A DNA stretch of 64,000 nt, taken from the NCBI RefSeq assembly GCF_000371925.1, contig NZ_AQVE01000004.1, positions 1-64,000 on the forward strand. Direction: 5' to 3'. The notes beneath the pieces were generated by a model. It saw only the letters and a program-made list of their open reading frames with translations, was not told the origin of the DNA and searched no databases. Shown piece after piece: positions 35,527 through 45,508 of the stretch (position 1 is the stretch's first letter; every line of letters begins with the position of its first letter). The DNA is from Thiolinea disciformis DSM 14473 (lineage in GTDB: Bacteria; Pseudomonadota; Gammaproteobacteria; Thiotrichales; Thiotrichaceae). Both the position numbers and the translations under genes were made by a program.

Positions 35527-38244
35527 TTACTCTATCGCCAATTCATCTTTAATGAGCCTTGTTCCTTCGGGTGTCCCATCGCTTGTCCATAACTCGCTAG
35601 GCTCATTTAGCGTAGACAACTTGGCTTTTACATTAAAATACAAGTTGTTTTCATGTGTTTTTACTAATTCTATCGATTGTTCTGCGCTAAATTTTTTAAT
35701 CTGCTTGGGTTTTGAGTCATGATCAGCAATATACCAAAGGCTTAGCGCATTCTGTCCAGCGACTATAAATAGACCTTGGGATGTAGCCAGCATACGAACA
35801 AAATTGCCTAGTTCGGGTAGCTCATTGATGGGGATCAACTGTTTCTTGGGAATATCGATGCGTGCTAATTGATATACTTCTGGATAAGTGCTGCGTTGCT
35901 CTAGGCTATAAATATTTTGCTCACTTGCTGAGATTATATTCATCAATAGAGTCGGTGGGTTAAATTGATTACTGACCACTATGCTGTCGGCACTATGATG
36001 AGGTTTCCATAATAATGTGTGTTGAGAGTTGTTTTCACGCTGTACTGCATAGTTAGGTGCTAAGAGGTAAAGCAAGCCTTGTGGTCTTTCTAAAACAGCT
36101 ATTAATGGTTGTGCTGTAGGAGAGTTATTTTTTAGAACGGTACGCGTTTGTCCGTTGTACCAATGTTCTAAGTGGTAGCTTTGTTCTTTAGGATAGTGTG
36201 CTAAATAAACACCCTGTCGGCTGGGAAATAGCCACACGTAACCTTGTTGAGCTTGAGTCAGTTTTTGGGCTTCGCCTTTTATAATTTGCCAAACACTGGT
36301 CGTTTCTTGGTGTTTAGTCAGGATATACAGCGCCGTATCATCTTTAGCTAGCGGATGGGCATTTCTCACTATTTCTTGTTCGGCGGGCAAGTTTTTGACT
36401 AATTGTGGGATAGGTTGCTTAGCCTGACTATTAATGTACCAGATTTGATTATTCAGGCGGTAATACCAATCAGAGCCTACCGCTTCAAGCTCTCCTAAAT
36501 CACTGCTGGCGGCTGCGATATTAATGTCTTTGATTAACTGGCTTTGCTGCGGATTAGGCGTTACTAGCCATAATTCTTCGCCTGTATGCTCGTGATGATG
36601 CGGTATTAACCAAGTCGGCGTTGAGCCACTCAAACTCAAAGGGGGTTTTAAACTAGCACTAGGCCATTCGGAGTATTGCCAATGGGCGCGTAAGGGTTCA
36701 TGACCTAGCATTTTTGTGCCAGCCCGTGTGCCGTCCGTTTGCCAGCGTTGTTTGGCACTTATAAACTGTAGGATGGCGCTAGGATTAGGTTCAGCAGGTC
36801 GTAATAGTTCAGGATCATCGAACTCACCTAATAATTCAGGTTTTTCTGGCTGCTTTGGTGAAAGACTCCATACTTGTGACCACGCACGTCCTTTGGGCGA
36901 AAAGCTAGGGAATACCAAATACTCACCGACTAAAACATAGGTATGAGTTTGGTCATCCCAACTATCACCGGCTCCCCCCGCGTATTGAGGGCTCAGCGCT
37001 TGCCATAATTTACGCGTTCCTTGCGCTGTTCCATCGCTGAGCCACAACTGTGCAGGCCGCACACCATCTTTGGTAAAGAAATACAAACGATCTGCGAAGC
37101 TAAACCACTCTGGCGGGGTTTGATATTCTGGATTGGGCATTGGCATAGTAGCGAGCAACTGCGTACTTTGCGTCGTTACATCACTGCACCATAAGGCCAT
37201 GTCCATGTTTTCGTCCAGCCGATTTAGCCAGAAATAAACTTGGTTTTTATAAAACCATGCTTCGCCGAGACTGGTGGGTGTGCTTTTTTCTTGAGGGAAA
37301 CTAAAGAGTTTTCGAGCTTGTTTTTTATCCGTGTCAAACTGCCATAAGCTCTGGCTCTGATCATTCATGTCGCTACTCAACCAGATTAGGTGGTGCGCTT
37401 CTGCCGCCATTAAGCTCACCGCTTCATGAGCGGGAAACTCGTGTAGTACTTCTGCCGCTTTAGGCGTGACGCGCCATAAGACATTTCCGGAGGGGCTTGC
37501 GGTTGCCTTACGTGTTTTGGGACTCAGAAAATACAAAGCTGTGTCAGTGTGGAGTATTGGGTTGGGATAAGCCAGAGCGTAATCGCTAGTTTTATCCTGA
37601 GGCATATCCGCGACTAAGTGTGTGCCTGAGCTGCTGCCATCACTACGCCATAATGCTAAGCCGTGTTGACCATCAGCTATCCAAAAATAAAGCTGATTTT
37701 CTAAGCGATAGAATGTGGGATTATCGATATTGGGTGCTGTATCAGAACCTGTCATAAAGCGCTTAATGACTTGAGTGCCACTAGGCGTTCCATCCGTGAG
37801 GGTGAGATTGAGTGAGTTGGGTTCATAGCTCCAAAACACTAAAGTATTCCCCAGCGTCTGAGCACTTTGTGCACCGAAACTTCGACCTTTAGGCATACTG
37901 CTCTTAGTGCCCGCTACTAAATCTTTAAGTAAGAAAGTGCCTTGAGCACTGCCATCGGTGCGCCAAACTTCTTGACCTGTTTCAGGGGTAAAGGCTGAAA
38001 AAATCCCAAGTGCGCCGATGCTGCCGAGTAGATAAGGATTAGAGCCAGCATTGGGTTTGGTGGTCAGAAAGGCATGGATGCGTGTGCCTTGCGTGGTGGA
38101 GTCACTCTGCCAAAGTTGCTTGCCATAGCTAGGATCAGAGCCTATGAAAAAAATCAGTGGTTTGTTTTCTGCTTGGAGAGCGGTATTCGAACAGGCATTT
38201 AGTAGTGTGCCCAAGATACAAAGTTTTGCGACTAAACTGCGCAT
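35527..38244 (-). CDS. Large exported lipoprotein-like protein with LWxxDGTxxGT repeats
   Basis: 905 residues. Signal with probable lipobox LLNAC (Cys18). The rest carries at least seven degenerate copies of a motif like (E/A)LWRSDGSxxGTxLV, for example EVWRTDGSAQGT, ALWRSDGSSSGT, LWLSDGTAQGTRKL and ELWTSDGTPEGTRLI at the very end, alternating with Trp/Tyr-rich beta-strand stretches. This motif is typical of repetitive secreted beta-propeller-like proteins of unknown role. It is followed by rtcR in the same direction after 94 bases. Adhesion, sensing or enzyme scaffold roles are all possible; none is shown. Confidence 0.75.
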   Translation of the reverse strand: MRSLVAKLCILGTLLNACSNTALQAENKPLIFFIGSDPSYGKQLWQSDSTTQGTRIHAFLTTKPNAGSNPYLLGSIGALGIFSAFTPETGQEVWRTDGSAQGTFLLKDLVAGTKSSMPKGRSFGAQSAQTLGNTLVFWSYEPNSLNLTLTDGTPSGTQVIKRFMTGSDTAPNIDNPTFYRLENQLYFWIADGQHGLALWRSDGSSSGTHLVADMPQDKTSDYALAYPNPILHTDTALYFLSPKTRKATASPSGNVLWRVTPKAAEVLHEFPAHEAVSLMAAEAHHLIWLSSDMNDQSQSLWQFDTDKKQARKLFSFPQEKSTPTSLGEAWFYKNQVYFWLNRLDENMDMALWCSDVTTQSTQLLATMPMPNPEYQTPPEWFSFADRLYFFTKDGVRPAQLWLSDGTAQGTRKLWQALSPQYAGGAGDSWDDQTHTYVLVGEYLVFPSFSPKGRAWSQVWSLSPKQPEKPELLGEFDDPELLRPAEPNPSAILQFISAKQRWQTDGTRAGTKMLGHEPLRAHWQYSEWPSASLKPPLSLSGSTPTWLIPHHHEHTGEELWLVTPNPQQSQLIKDINIAAASSDLGELEAVGSDWYYRLNNQIWYINSQAKQPIPQLVKNLPAEQEIVRNAHPLAKDDTALYILTKHQETTSVWQIIKGEAQKLTQAQQGYVWLFPSRQGVYLAHYPKEQSYHLEHWYNGQTRTVLKNNSPTAQPLIAVLERPQGLLYLLAPNYAVQRENNSQHTLLWKPHHSADSIVVSNQFNPPTLLMNIISASEQNIYSLEQRSTYPEVYQLARIDIPKKQLIPINELPELGNFVRMLATSQGLFIVAGQNALSLWYIADHDSKPKQIKKFSAEQSIELVKTHENNLYFNVKAKLSTLNEPSELWTSDGTPEGTRLIKDELAIE

Positions 38245-38307
38245 ACGCCCTCGTTTTTTCAGCCCGCTTGAGTTTAACTATAGCGCAGTTTAGGAGTCTA
38301 TTTGGTG

Positions 38308-39339
38308 CTAAGCCAAACTTAGTTCACCCGCTAAAGCAGTGGGCATGAGGGCACGAATTTGAGGGATGGGCAGGTTCAACGCGAATAAATGATAAAGCTT
38401 GGTGATCGCAGCTTCCACCGTCATATCTAAACCACTGATGACACCCGCTTGAGTGAGTGCCGATCCTGCCGCATAGCGTCCTGGTTCGACACTACCATGA
38501 ATACATTGGCTGATATTAACAATAATGACGCCGCGTTGATGGGCCTCATGGAGTGTTTCAAGAAAGCCTTCCAACTGTGTAGGTGCATTGCCAGAGCCAA
38601 ACGTTTGTAAAATAACCCCCGCCACGGGTGGCGCTAAAAAGCGTTTCAGTTGTGCAACCGAAAAACCCGGATGCAAGCGAAGAATCACAACTTCTTTGGA
38701 GCTTGGCGTGACTATTTCAAAAAGCTCTTGCGCAGATTTGGGTAGTAAGGTACGGCGATTCAGTTGGAAATTGATATAGCGTTGCGGCTCGATGCTCTGA
38801 CCCAAAGTAGGATAATTCGGAGTATCAAAAGCCGCTAAAGCTTGATTAGATAATTTGCTACAGCGATTGCCACGCAATAATGCGCCATTAAAATAAACGC
38901 AAACTTCATGAATGGCCTGTTCAGCAGCAATCATTAAAGCGCCGAAAAGATTAGGATAGGCATCGCTATCAGCTTCACCTAAGGGCAGTTGCGAGCCTGT
39001 GATGATGACCGGTTTGCGTAAACCTCTTAGCGCAAACGAGAGTGCAGAGGCTGTAAACGCAAGCGTGTCTGTACCATGAATCACCACAAAGCCATCATAA
39101 TCGCCATAGTGACTCGCAATATCTTTGGCAATCGTATGCCAATCGTGTGGTTGTGCCATTGCGCTATCGATCAGCCGCTCATATTCGTGCAAATCCCACT
39201 GCGGCATACCCTTAACACCAGACTTGGGCAGTAGTTTTTGTAGGCGTAGCTTTAAACCACCTTGGGGTTGCAAACCTGAGCTAGATGGCATCATGCCAAA
39301 AGTACCGCCCGTGTAAGCCATATAAATCCGTCGTGTCAT
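38308..39339 (-). CDS. ansA: L-asparaginase, type I (cytoplasmic)
   Basis: 343 residues without a signal peptide. Both catalytic threonine motifs are present: YTGGTFGMM (about 9-17) and VVIHGTDTLAFTASALSFAL (about 85-105), plus ITGSQLPLGEADSDAYPN, typical of the AnsA branch. It hydrolyses asparagine to aspartate and ammonia. 33 bases downstream of the transporter gene. Confidence 0.94.
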   Translation of the reverse strand: MTRRIYMAYTGGTFGMMPSSSGLQPQGGLKLRLQKLLPKSGVKGMPQWDLHEYERLIDSAMAQPHDWHTIAKDIASHYGDYDGFVVIHGTDTLAFTASALSFALRGLRKPVIITGSQLPLGEADSDAYPNLFGALMIAAEQAIHEVCVYFNGALLRGNRCSKLSNQALAAFDTPNYPTLGQSIEPQRYINFQLNRRTLLPKSAQELFEIVTPSSKEVVILRLHPGFSVAQLKRFLAPPVAGVILQTFGSGNAPTQLEGFLETLHEAHQRGVIIVNISQCIHGSVEPGRYAAGSALTQAGVISGLDMTVEAAITKLYHLFALNLPIPQIRALMPTALAGELSLA

Positions 39340-39372
39340 GCGCTTATTCCTTAGTCAAAGAGGATTATTCCG

Positions 39373-40368
39373 TTAATCTTCCACACAAATAGCATTATTC
39401 AGAATAGCACGAATTGTGTTTACCAAAAGTATGACGATGACTATATTGAGCATTAATAATAGAAAAATACCCAGCCAGAGAAAGAAGAAAGTCTGGGTTT
39501 TTTGATACATACTAAAAGTCGCTAGGGTAATCGCTGCAAGGGGGAAGGAATAAGCCCACCACGACAGACAGAAACGGAGACGTGCTAATAAATGTAATTG
39601 CGTGAATAATAAAAGTGTTAAAAATAAGCTGGCATAATATAAGCATAAAGCAAAAGCATCAAAGCTCTGTGTAAGCTGTAAATAAGCCATAAACCCAATT
39701 GCAGGCGGGGCTATCAGCATGAGTAGGCTGGTTATAAGGCGTGCGGCGGGTGGGGTATGAAAGAGTATTCGATAATAAACAATGCTGGATAAGATCACCC
39801 AAAACAAAAGACCAACACTGAAGTAGAACCAAGATATATAAACAAAACCAAGTGGCACCCCAGCAAAAGGAACTAACAAGTGGCCAAGCGCTGGAATAAA
39901 CCAAGTTGCGCTTAGTTGTTGTGGCTGCAAATGTTTTTGCATCCATGCGTTAAGGACTACTAGGCTTAATAAGAGATGCAGACTGGTACCTATCATCCAA
40001 ATCCACTTAGCCAGCACCGGTAAACTCGCTAGGAGTGAGAGACTAATCAGGAGTAAGCCGACTGAGATACACGGTAAAAAAGCCAAGTGCTGTGAATGAT
40101 GGAGTTCGAGGCGTGCTGCTGCAGCGTGTCTTAGCCATTTCACGAGATAAAATGCACTAACTACGATGAAAATAAGCGGCGCAACGAATAGGAGTGCCTG
40201 ATCAATCCAAACGGGCTGACCCATTAGAACAGCGGCCTTTTCCCAAGCGAGGGTCACACCTGCAATGCCGATAACCACCGAAAAGAAGGCGACTGGAAAA
40301 GAACTTAAGCTTGTCGAGACGTAGCTGACAGGCGTTTCAATGCTTTTCAGGGCGGGTGGGGCTGACAT
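39373..40368 (-). CDS. TDT/SLAC1-family membrane transporter
   Basis: 331 residues with about ten hydrophobic segments. N-terminal FPVAFFSVVIGIAGVTLAWEKAA matches the start of TehA/SLAC1-type anion channels and transporters, with the following region containing VPLGFVYISWFYFSVG. Relatives carry dicarboxylates, sulfite or small anions, and TehA is linked to tellurite resistance. The substrate cannot be read from sequence. It lies 68 bases downstream of the GTPase cluster and 33 bases before ansA, so it could belong with either. Confidence 0.8.
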   Translation of the reverse strand: MSAPPALKSIETPVSYVSTSLSSFPVAFFSVVIGIAGVTLAWEKAAVLMGQPVWIDQALLFVAPLIFIVVSAFYLVKWLRHAAAARLELHHSQHLAFLPCISVGLLLISLSLLASLPVLAKWIWMIGTSLHLLLSLVVLNAWMQKHLQPQQLSATWFIPALGHLLVPFAGVPLGFVYISWFYFSVGLLFWVILSSIVYYRILFHTPPAARLITSLLMLIAPPAIGFMAYLQLTQSFDAFALCLYYASLFLTLLLFTQLHLLARLRFCLSWWAYSFPLAAITLATFSMYQKTQTFFFLWLGIFLLLMLNIVIVILLVNTIRAILNNAICVED

Positions 40369-40436
40369 GAGCGATCCTCATCAAAGAAGACGTTTAGTAT
40401 ATCTGCCTTAAGTTCCGCGAAGCTTAGGAAATCCGC

Positions 40437-41870
40437 TCAACTGCGCAAAGTTTTGCGTAAGTAGCCCATAATTTCTTCGCGTGCTTCTGCAATGACTGAG
40501 TCACGATCCAATGAATCGAGAATTTGTTGCACGGTTTGTTTAGGGCCACTATCACCCCAGGATTTACCATTGGCTAACCATTTTTCAGCTACGCGCCCTA
40601 CGACCAGTGTGCTGTACCAAGCCACCGCACCTTGGGTTGCAGCGGTGACAATGGTAGACAAGCCGCCGGTAGTGAGTTTCAAGGCTGTTGCGCCCACATG
40701 CAAGGCCCAAGTGGTTCCCATTAAAATGAGCAGTTGTCCAATAATGGTTTTGATGAGCTCACCTGCTTCGCTCGTGGTCATTGGCAAGCCGTAGAGACGC
40801 GATAAATGCACAATCATACTGCCATCAATCGCTGCAGCGGCGACTAAGTCGGCAAAGGGAATGGGATTAACTGCCACCGCCAAGCTTTTGGCAAGGCAGT
40901 ACATATTGATGATGTCTTCGCCCATTTGATGCTTGACTGCTAGTATGCGCTTGCCGACTTCCTCGCTCAAATTACCTGCGAATAAAGAGGCATTTAAGGC
41001 GGCTAAGGTTTTGCCTTCGGCTTCCAAAATTTCCCATAAGCGTGTTTTTAAAGACAATATCTCGACCGGACGAACGCGCTCGGTCTCGTGTTCATTCCCA
41101 TCATTATCCACCACAATAATCGTTTGGCGCGTTTCTTGTGCCGTGGTGAAGATAATATTCTCCGGGAGAATAATGCCCTGCGTGCGTTCTTTTAATACAT
41201 CCAGTAATTGAGCTTTTTCTTTCGCGATATAACGATCCGCTTTATTGATCACTAGAATAGTAGGGCGATGAGTCTGTGCTACGATTTTGAGAGCGCGTAA
41301 TTCGACATCGGTAATATCGCTATCAATCACAAATAATAATAAATCAGCGCGGCTGGCCACTTCGTGAGCGATGCGTTCGCGTTCTTCACCATCGACCTCA
41401 TTAATACCGGGGGTATCAATCAGGTATAAACCACCGTCAGCGTATTCTTCCCACGCTTGCTGGTTGGAGGTTTTGGTCTCGCCATGGAGGACGCTCACAC
41501 TAAAAGCTTCTTTACCGAGTAAGGCATTTAGGAGGGAGGATTTTCCGACACTGACACGGCCAAACACCGCAATATGAATATGCCCATGCTCTAGCTTATC
41601 CAACATGCCTTTGACTTGTGCATAATCATCTTTTAAGGCATCACGCACACTTTCAGGTACACGTTCATCCTCCAATAATTTGCGCAGGCTTTCGCTAGCA
41701 AGTTGGCGATGTTGCTCACCTAAAGCTAATGGGTCTTTAAGCTTTTCAGCATCATCACTGGCCGCTTGTATAGTCTCAGGGGTTTGACTCGCTGGTACTT
41801 GCGTCTTTTTGTCGGTATTGATCGACAACCAATCTGGCCAATGTTTTTGTACGCTCTTCCAAATTTCCAC
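40437..41870 (-). CDS. Era-like GTPase with C-terminal DUF697-like membrane region
   Basis: 477 residues. After a charged N-terminal extension (about 1-95) comes a GTPase domain: P-loop FGRVSVGKSSLL (103-114), G3 DTPGINE and G4 NKAD. The C-terminal 170 residues contain hydrophobic stretches with SLAVAVNPIPFADLVAAAAIDG, typical of DUF697. The start is GTG at 41870, supported by GGGAGA eight bases upstream, although it lies 95 bases inside the previous gene. It is paired with a second, related GTPase, which suggests a heteromeric membrane GTPase. Confidence 0.85.
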   Translation of the reverse strand: MEIWKSVQKHWPDWLSINTDKKTQVPASQTPETIQAASDDAEKLKDPLALGEQHRQLASESLRKLLEDERVPESVRDALKDDYAQVKGMLDKLEHGHIHIAVFGRVSVGKSSLLNALLGKEAFSVSVLHGETKTSNQQAWEEYADGGLYLIDTPGINEVDGEERERIAHEVASRADLLLFVIDSDITDVELRALKIVAQTHRPTILVINKADRYIAKEKAQLLDVLKERTQGIILPENIIFTTAQETRQTIIVVDNDGNEHETERVRPVEILSLKTRLWEILEAEGKTLAALNASLFAGNLSEEVGKRILAVKHQMGEDIINMYCLAKSLAVAVNPIPFADLVAAAAIDGSMIVHLSRLYGLPMTTSEAGELIKTIIGQLLILMGTTWALHVGATALKLTTGGLSTIVTAATQGAVAWYSTLVVGRVAEKWLANGKSWGDSGPKQTVQQILDSLDRDSVIAEAREEIMGYLRKTLRS

Positions 41871-43302
41871 TTAACATCTCCCGAAAGGTCAGCGCTGCTG
41901 GAGCCGCCTTGAGTTCACCACGTTGTTCTAAAGTGAGTGCAACCGATTTACCCAAAGCATCGAAAATTAAACCATAGGCCAAAGCATGTACCAAGCCGCC
42001 CGCGACAGTACCAAGGCCGGGGAAAGCTTTTAAAGCATTACCAGCCACGGCCAGAATCAGCGGAATCGTTTTTTTCAATTGGCTTTGGCTAAAATCGAGA
42101 AACTTATCAATATCTAATTGGCGAATAGGCACGTCATACAATTTGCATAAATCATTGACCATGCGTGTACCAATCACGCCTTGAATCACCAAGTCCGTAC
42201 CCGGCGCGATAGAGGCCATTGCCCCTAACATGGCATTGCGTGTGCCGCTACGTACAATTTTCTCGGCTTGTTCACGCCGAAAAACTGCACGGGATTCATC
42301 CAATTTGCGTTGCACTAAGGTGAATACACTGCTATCGCGTAATTGTTCCAACCATTCTACTTGGGTATCAATTTCATTTTGTACATAAGTCGCCAGCGCG
42401 GAAACATCAGTTTTACGCGGCCGCTGCATCGTTTCTTCGCGACCATCAGGATAAATCCTGACCACCTCTTCAACACCACCGGATTGAATGAATACCACTT
42501 CAGGTGCTAGTGACTTCCCTTGTTTATCTTGCGGAAAGCGGCTACGAATCCGCTCAGTGATTTGTTGCTGCTCGGTGTCGGTATAAAGATCGCTTTTATT
42601 AACCGCAATCACCATGGGCTTGCCAAGCGCGGCGAGTTCTTGAATGTCTTCAAATTGCGTACGCGTCAGGTCAGAATCCACCACATAAACGACCATTTGC
42701 GCCCGCACTGCTTCATCGAGTGCTAGTTCATCCAAACTACCAGCAACTTCATTACGCCCGGGGAGATCGGTTAATAATAAACGATCCTCAGAGCTGGTTT
42801 GCCAAACATAGTCCTTAATCTCACGTGTCGAACCGCCCCGCAGATTAATGTCGACCCCAGCCGTGGGTAATAGCGCTTTAATGATCGAGGATTTACCAGT
42901 ACTCACATCGCCAAAAAAAGCGATATTGATCTGGCCGCTGGCCTTACGCTCTTCGAGTTTTTTAATTTCTTCCCGAAATTCGCTGGTATCCATACCCGCA
43001 GCTTCCACTTGTTGGATTTCTGCGGCCAAGGATTCAGCAGTAGCGGGTTTTTGATGTTGGGGCGTTGCAAGGCTGGTTTGACGTCCACCCCAGAGTAACT
43101 TAGCGATAAAGTAGACACTTGCAGCAATAAAGAGGCAAATTAGTGTGAGGTATAAATAGAATAAAATGGGATGCAGGTTTTGAAGGCGTTCCCACACATC
43201 TAAGGCACTATTAGTCGCGTAAAAAATAAAGAATAAAAAGGCTAGACTGCCAAGCAAGATGGCTCCAGCCAATATCCAGCGTAATTGATGAGTAACTTTC
43301 AT
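41776..43302 (-). CDS. Membrane-anchored GTPase with DUF697-like C-terminus
   Basis: 508 residues: two N-terminal membrane helices (about 9-29 and 46-68), a linker, a GTPase domain with FFGDVSTGKSSII (129-141), DLPGRNEVAG and NKSD, then a C-terminal region with APGTDLVIQGVIGTRMV and a hydrophobic LILAVAGNALKAFPGLGTVAGG, resembling DUF697. Related to but clearly distinct from the next gene (no N-terminal helices there). The two overlap by 95 bases in different frames. Both are downstream of the solute-binding/VWA gene, so the operon seems to link an exported sensor to cytoplasmic GTPases. Confidence 0.85.
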   Translation of the reverse strand: MKVTHQLRWILAGAILLGSLAFLFFIFYATNSALDVWERLQNLHPILFYLYLTLICLFIAASVYFIAKLLWGGRQTSLATPQHQKPATAESLAAEIQQVEAAGMDTSEFREEIKKLEERKASGQINIAFFGDVSTGKSSIIKALLPTAGVDINLRGGSTREIKDYVWQTSSEDRLLLTDLPGRNEVAGSLDELALDEAVRAQMVVYVVDSDLTRTQFEDIQELAALGKPMVIAVNKSDLYTDTEQQQITERIRSRFPQDKQGKSLAPEVVFIQSGGVEEVVRIYPDGREETMQRPRKTDVSALATYVQNEIDTQVEWLEQLRDSSVFTLVQRKLDESRAVFRREQAEKIVRSGTRNAMLGAMASIAPGTDLVIQGVIGTRMVNDLCKLYDVPIRQLDIDKFLDFSQSQLKKTIPLILAVAGNALKAFPGLGTVAGGLVHALAYGLIFDALGKSVALTLEQRGELKAAPAALTFREMLSGNLEERTKTLARLVVDQYRQKDASTSESNP

Positions 43303-43381
43303 GCCATGTCCATTCGCAGAAGTGTTTTAATGAAGTTAGCACAGCGCATACTAGATAGAAGAATTAGCTGCTATCACAGCC

Positions 43382-43768
43382 CTAGAATTTTACCAGTTTC
43401 CAGCCGGCTGGTTGTTGCGAACCATCAGATAAAAGGATTTTCTGATCGGCTGGAGTCTGATCATAGCGCGCTAGATTTTCTGCGGTTAGTGAGCCGAACG
43501 AGGTACGAAAAATAATATTTTTAGAGGGTAAGTTGGCTAAGTCCCCCAACAGTGCCTTATCTGTGCCCACAACAATATGTTTGTAGCGCGCTTTTTTATC
43601 AAAATCAGTAATCCACTCTAGCATAGCAGGGAATTTGTCGCGCATCGCATACGAGGTATCCGCGACAATTAAAATTTCCTTAGGATGTTGGCTTTGGTAA
43701 TAATGTGTGCCGCCCCAGCCGATAAGGTGCAGCGCAATAAATAAGCCAAAAATCTTCAGAAATTTCAT
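43382..43768 (-). CDS. Small membrane protein with degenerate VWA-like segment
   Basis: 128 residues: one N-terminal hydrophobic helix (about 4-22) and an exported domain. ILIVADTSYAM (about 32-42) resembles the first strand and MIDAS region of VWA domains but has Tyr-Ala in place of the conserved Gly-Ser. ILLSDGSQQPAGW near the end recalls the last VWA strand. It sits nine bases after the solute-binding/VWA gene. I infer a mini VWA-like partner; the similarity is short. Confidence 0.6.
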   Translation of the reverse strand: MKFLKIFGLFIALHLIGWGGTHYYQSQHPKEILIVADTSYAMRDKFPAMLEWITDFDKKARYKHIVVGTDKALLGDLANLPSKNIIFRTSFGSLTAENLARYDQTPADQKILLSDGSQQPAGWKLVKF

Positions 43769-43777
43769 GCCTGTCCT

Positions 43778-45508
43778 TTACATTTCTGCATTTAATAAGT
43801 TGCCAATCCGATAAGCCGCTGAGGTTGTGCTTGCTTCAATATAGGCACCTTCAGCTAAATTCGACAGCGCTTTTAAGTGTTCAGAACTTAATTCATAAGC
43901 AATCGAATGAATTGGTATACCAGTAGCCTCTAAGGCGTTGCTTACCGTATTAAAATTAAGTCCCATATTAGTTTCGCCATCGGATAATAAGAAAATGACG
44001 CGCTTATAATCAGGATGTTGTTTGCCATACTCAGCCAATAAATTAGCGGCAACGACTACTGCATCATTAGTAGCTGTTTTTCCACCCGGTGCTAAACGCT
44101 CCACTGCACCATTAAATAAAGCTTTTTGTTGCACATCGAATTGGCGCACTTGTAAATCAACATTGACTGTATCACTGTAAGTGACTAAGCCTATCGAGTT
44201 AGTAGAGCTAATTAAATCAGAAGATTCAATTAAGGCTTGTTTTAAGTTTTTGATTCGCTCGCCTTCCATCGAACCGGAAACATCAGCAACAAATACTGCA
44301 GCAATAGGGCGACCGCCCGATTTTTTCTGCTTCCAGAGCTTCTGGGCTTGTCCAATAACGGAGCCATCTTGCAAGCTATAAGCATCCTTATAATCAGCTT
44401 GACCACCAAAACCAAAACGATCACTCAAGGCTTGTTGGCTTTTGATATAATTCGCAAATAAGGTTAATACTTCACGTTCGGCTGGATCGGCTTCAGGCGT
44501 AATATATAGTGGGCTATCATGGCGCACGCCAAACGGGATAAATTGATAATCATCCATGCCCGTGACATTAATCCATGATTGATATTCCATAACTAAAGCA
44601 TCTAATACACCACTGCCGACTGCTGCATCGCGCATTTGCAAGGTATTTTGGGCTACAAAAGGTACACCGGCTTGAAAAGCCTCAAAAGCACTTGCCACAT
44701 CGGGCGATAGCATTTGCGTTTGATCACCTTGAGCAAAAGCATTTAAAACCGTTAATAAGAAATTTAAGCCAGTACTCGATTGATAAGGGTTCGTATAACC
44801 CATAGCAAAACTGCCATTACTAACATTGGTTAAGAGTTTCGCAATATCTAATTTACCATTAGTAGTAATTTGATCGACTTTGGCTTTTTTGACTACGATG
44901 CCTGCGGTATTGGAAGCCGTAGCGGGTGCTAACGTTTCTACCCGCTGTCCATTAGCATTCAAATACAAACCCCATAAGGCATTGCTCGGCGAATACGCAT
45001 CGGGTATATAGCGCCGCGCGAGAATAAATTGAGCCCCCAAGCCCGAGTCCATTTTACGCAAGCTAATTTGCGCTGTTTTGCCATTGCTAATGCGTTGATT
45101 CTGATTATTAAAAGCTTGTGCTAATTCAATATAAAAGCCATCACGGCCATTGCCTGCTTTTTCGGGAGAAGTAAAGATTTCTACGGCTTCGGTGTTAGCG
45201 CTATCACTTGCTTGAACCACAATCGGCGATTCATTAATATCCGGCAACATATTTAGCAGATTTGTTGGGGTGAGTTGGATATTCGCACGATACTGATTTT
45301 CGTTATATAACGGTTGAATATCTCTTTTTACAAAATTAGCAATTTCTTTTTCAGCCTCTTGGCGATTCAGGGTATTTTTGGTGCGGCCAACAGCGCTCAC
45401 TGTGGTCCCATCAGTATTGCTTGTGCTGGGAATAAGATTCTTAAAGATAATATTGCCAATCACTATGGCAAAAATAGCAAAAACAATAATTCGAGTTATA
45501 TTTTTCAT
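43778..45508 (-). CDS. Membrane-anchored solute-binding domain fused to a VWA domain
   Basis: 576 residues: N-terminal membrane anchor (about 5-24), a periplasmic solute-binding-like domain (about 65-375, with SNGSFAMGYTNPYQSSTGLNFL and SGVLDALVMEYQSW) and a C-terminal VWA domain (about 400-576). The MIDAS motif is intact: ADVSGSMEGE near 409, a Thr in KTATNDAV and an Asp in LLSDGETNMG. VWA domains bind partners through a metal ion. A ligand-sensing exported protein that binds others through its VWA is a fair reading. It overlaps the upstream gene by four bases. Confidence 0.82.
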   Translation of the reverse strand: MKNITRIIVFAIFAIVIGNIIFKNLIPSTSNTDGTTVSAVGRTKNTLNRQEAEKEIANFVKRDIQPLYNENQYRANIQLTPTNLLNMLPDINESPIVVQASDSANTEAVEIFTSPEKAGNGRDGFYIELAQAFNNQNQRISNGKTAQISLRKMDSGLGAQFILARRYIPDAYSPSNALWGLYLNANGQRVETLAPATASNTAGIVVKKAKVDQITTNGKLDIAKLLTNVSNGSFAMGYTNPYQSSTGLNFLLTVLNAFAQGDQTQMLSPDVASAFEAFQAGVPFVAQNTLQMRDAAVGSGVLDALVMEYQSWINVTGMDDYQFIPFGVRHDSPLYITPEADPAEREVLTLFANYIKSQQALSDRFGFGGQADYKDAYSLQDGSVIGQAQKLWKQKKSGGRPIAAVFVADVSGSMEGERIKNLKQALIESSDLISSTNSIGLVTYSDTVNVDLQVRQFDVQQKALFNGAVERLAPGGKTATNDAVVVAANLLAEYGKQHPDYKRVIFLLSDGETNMGLNFNTVSNALEATGIPIHSIAYELSSEHLKALSNLAEGAYIEASTTSAAYRIGNLLNAEM

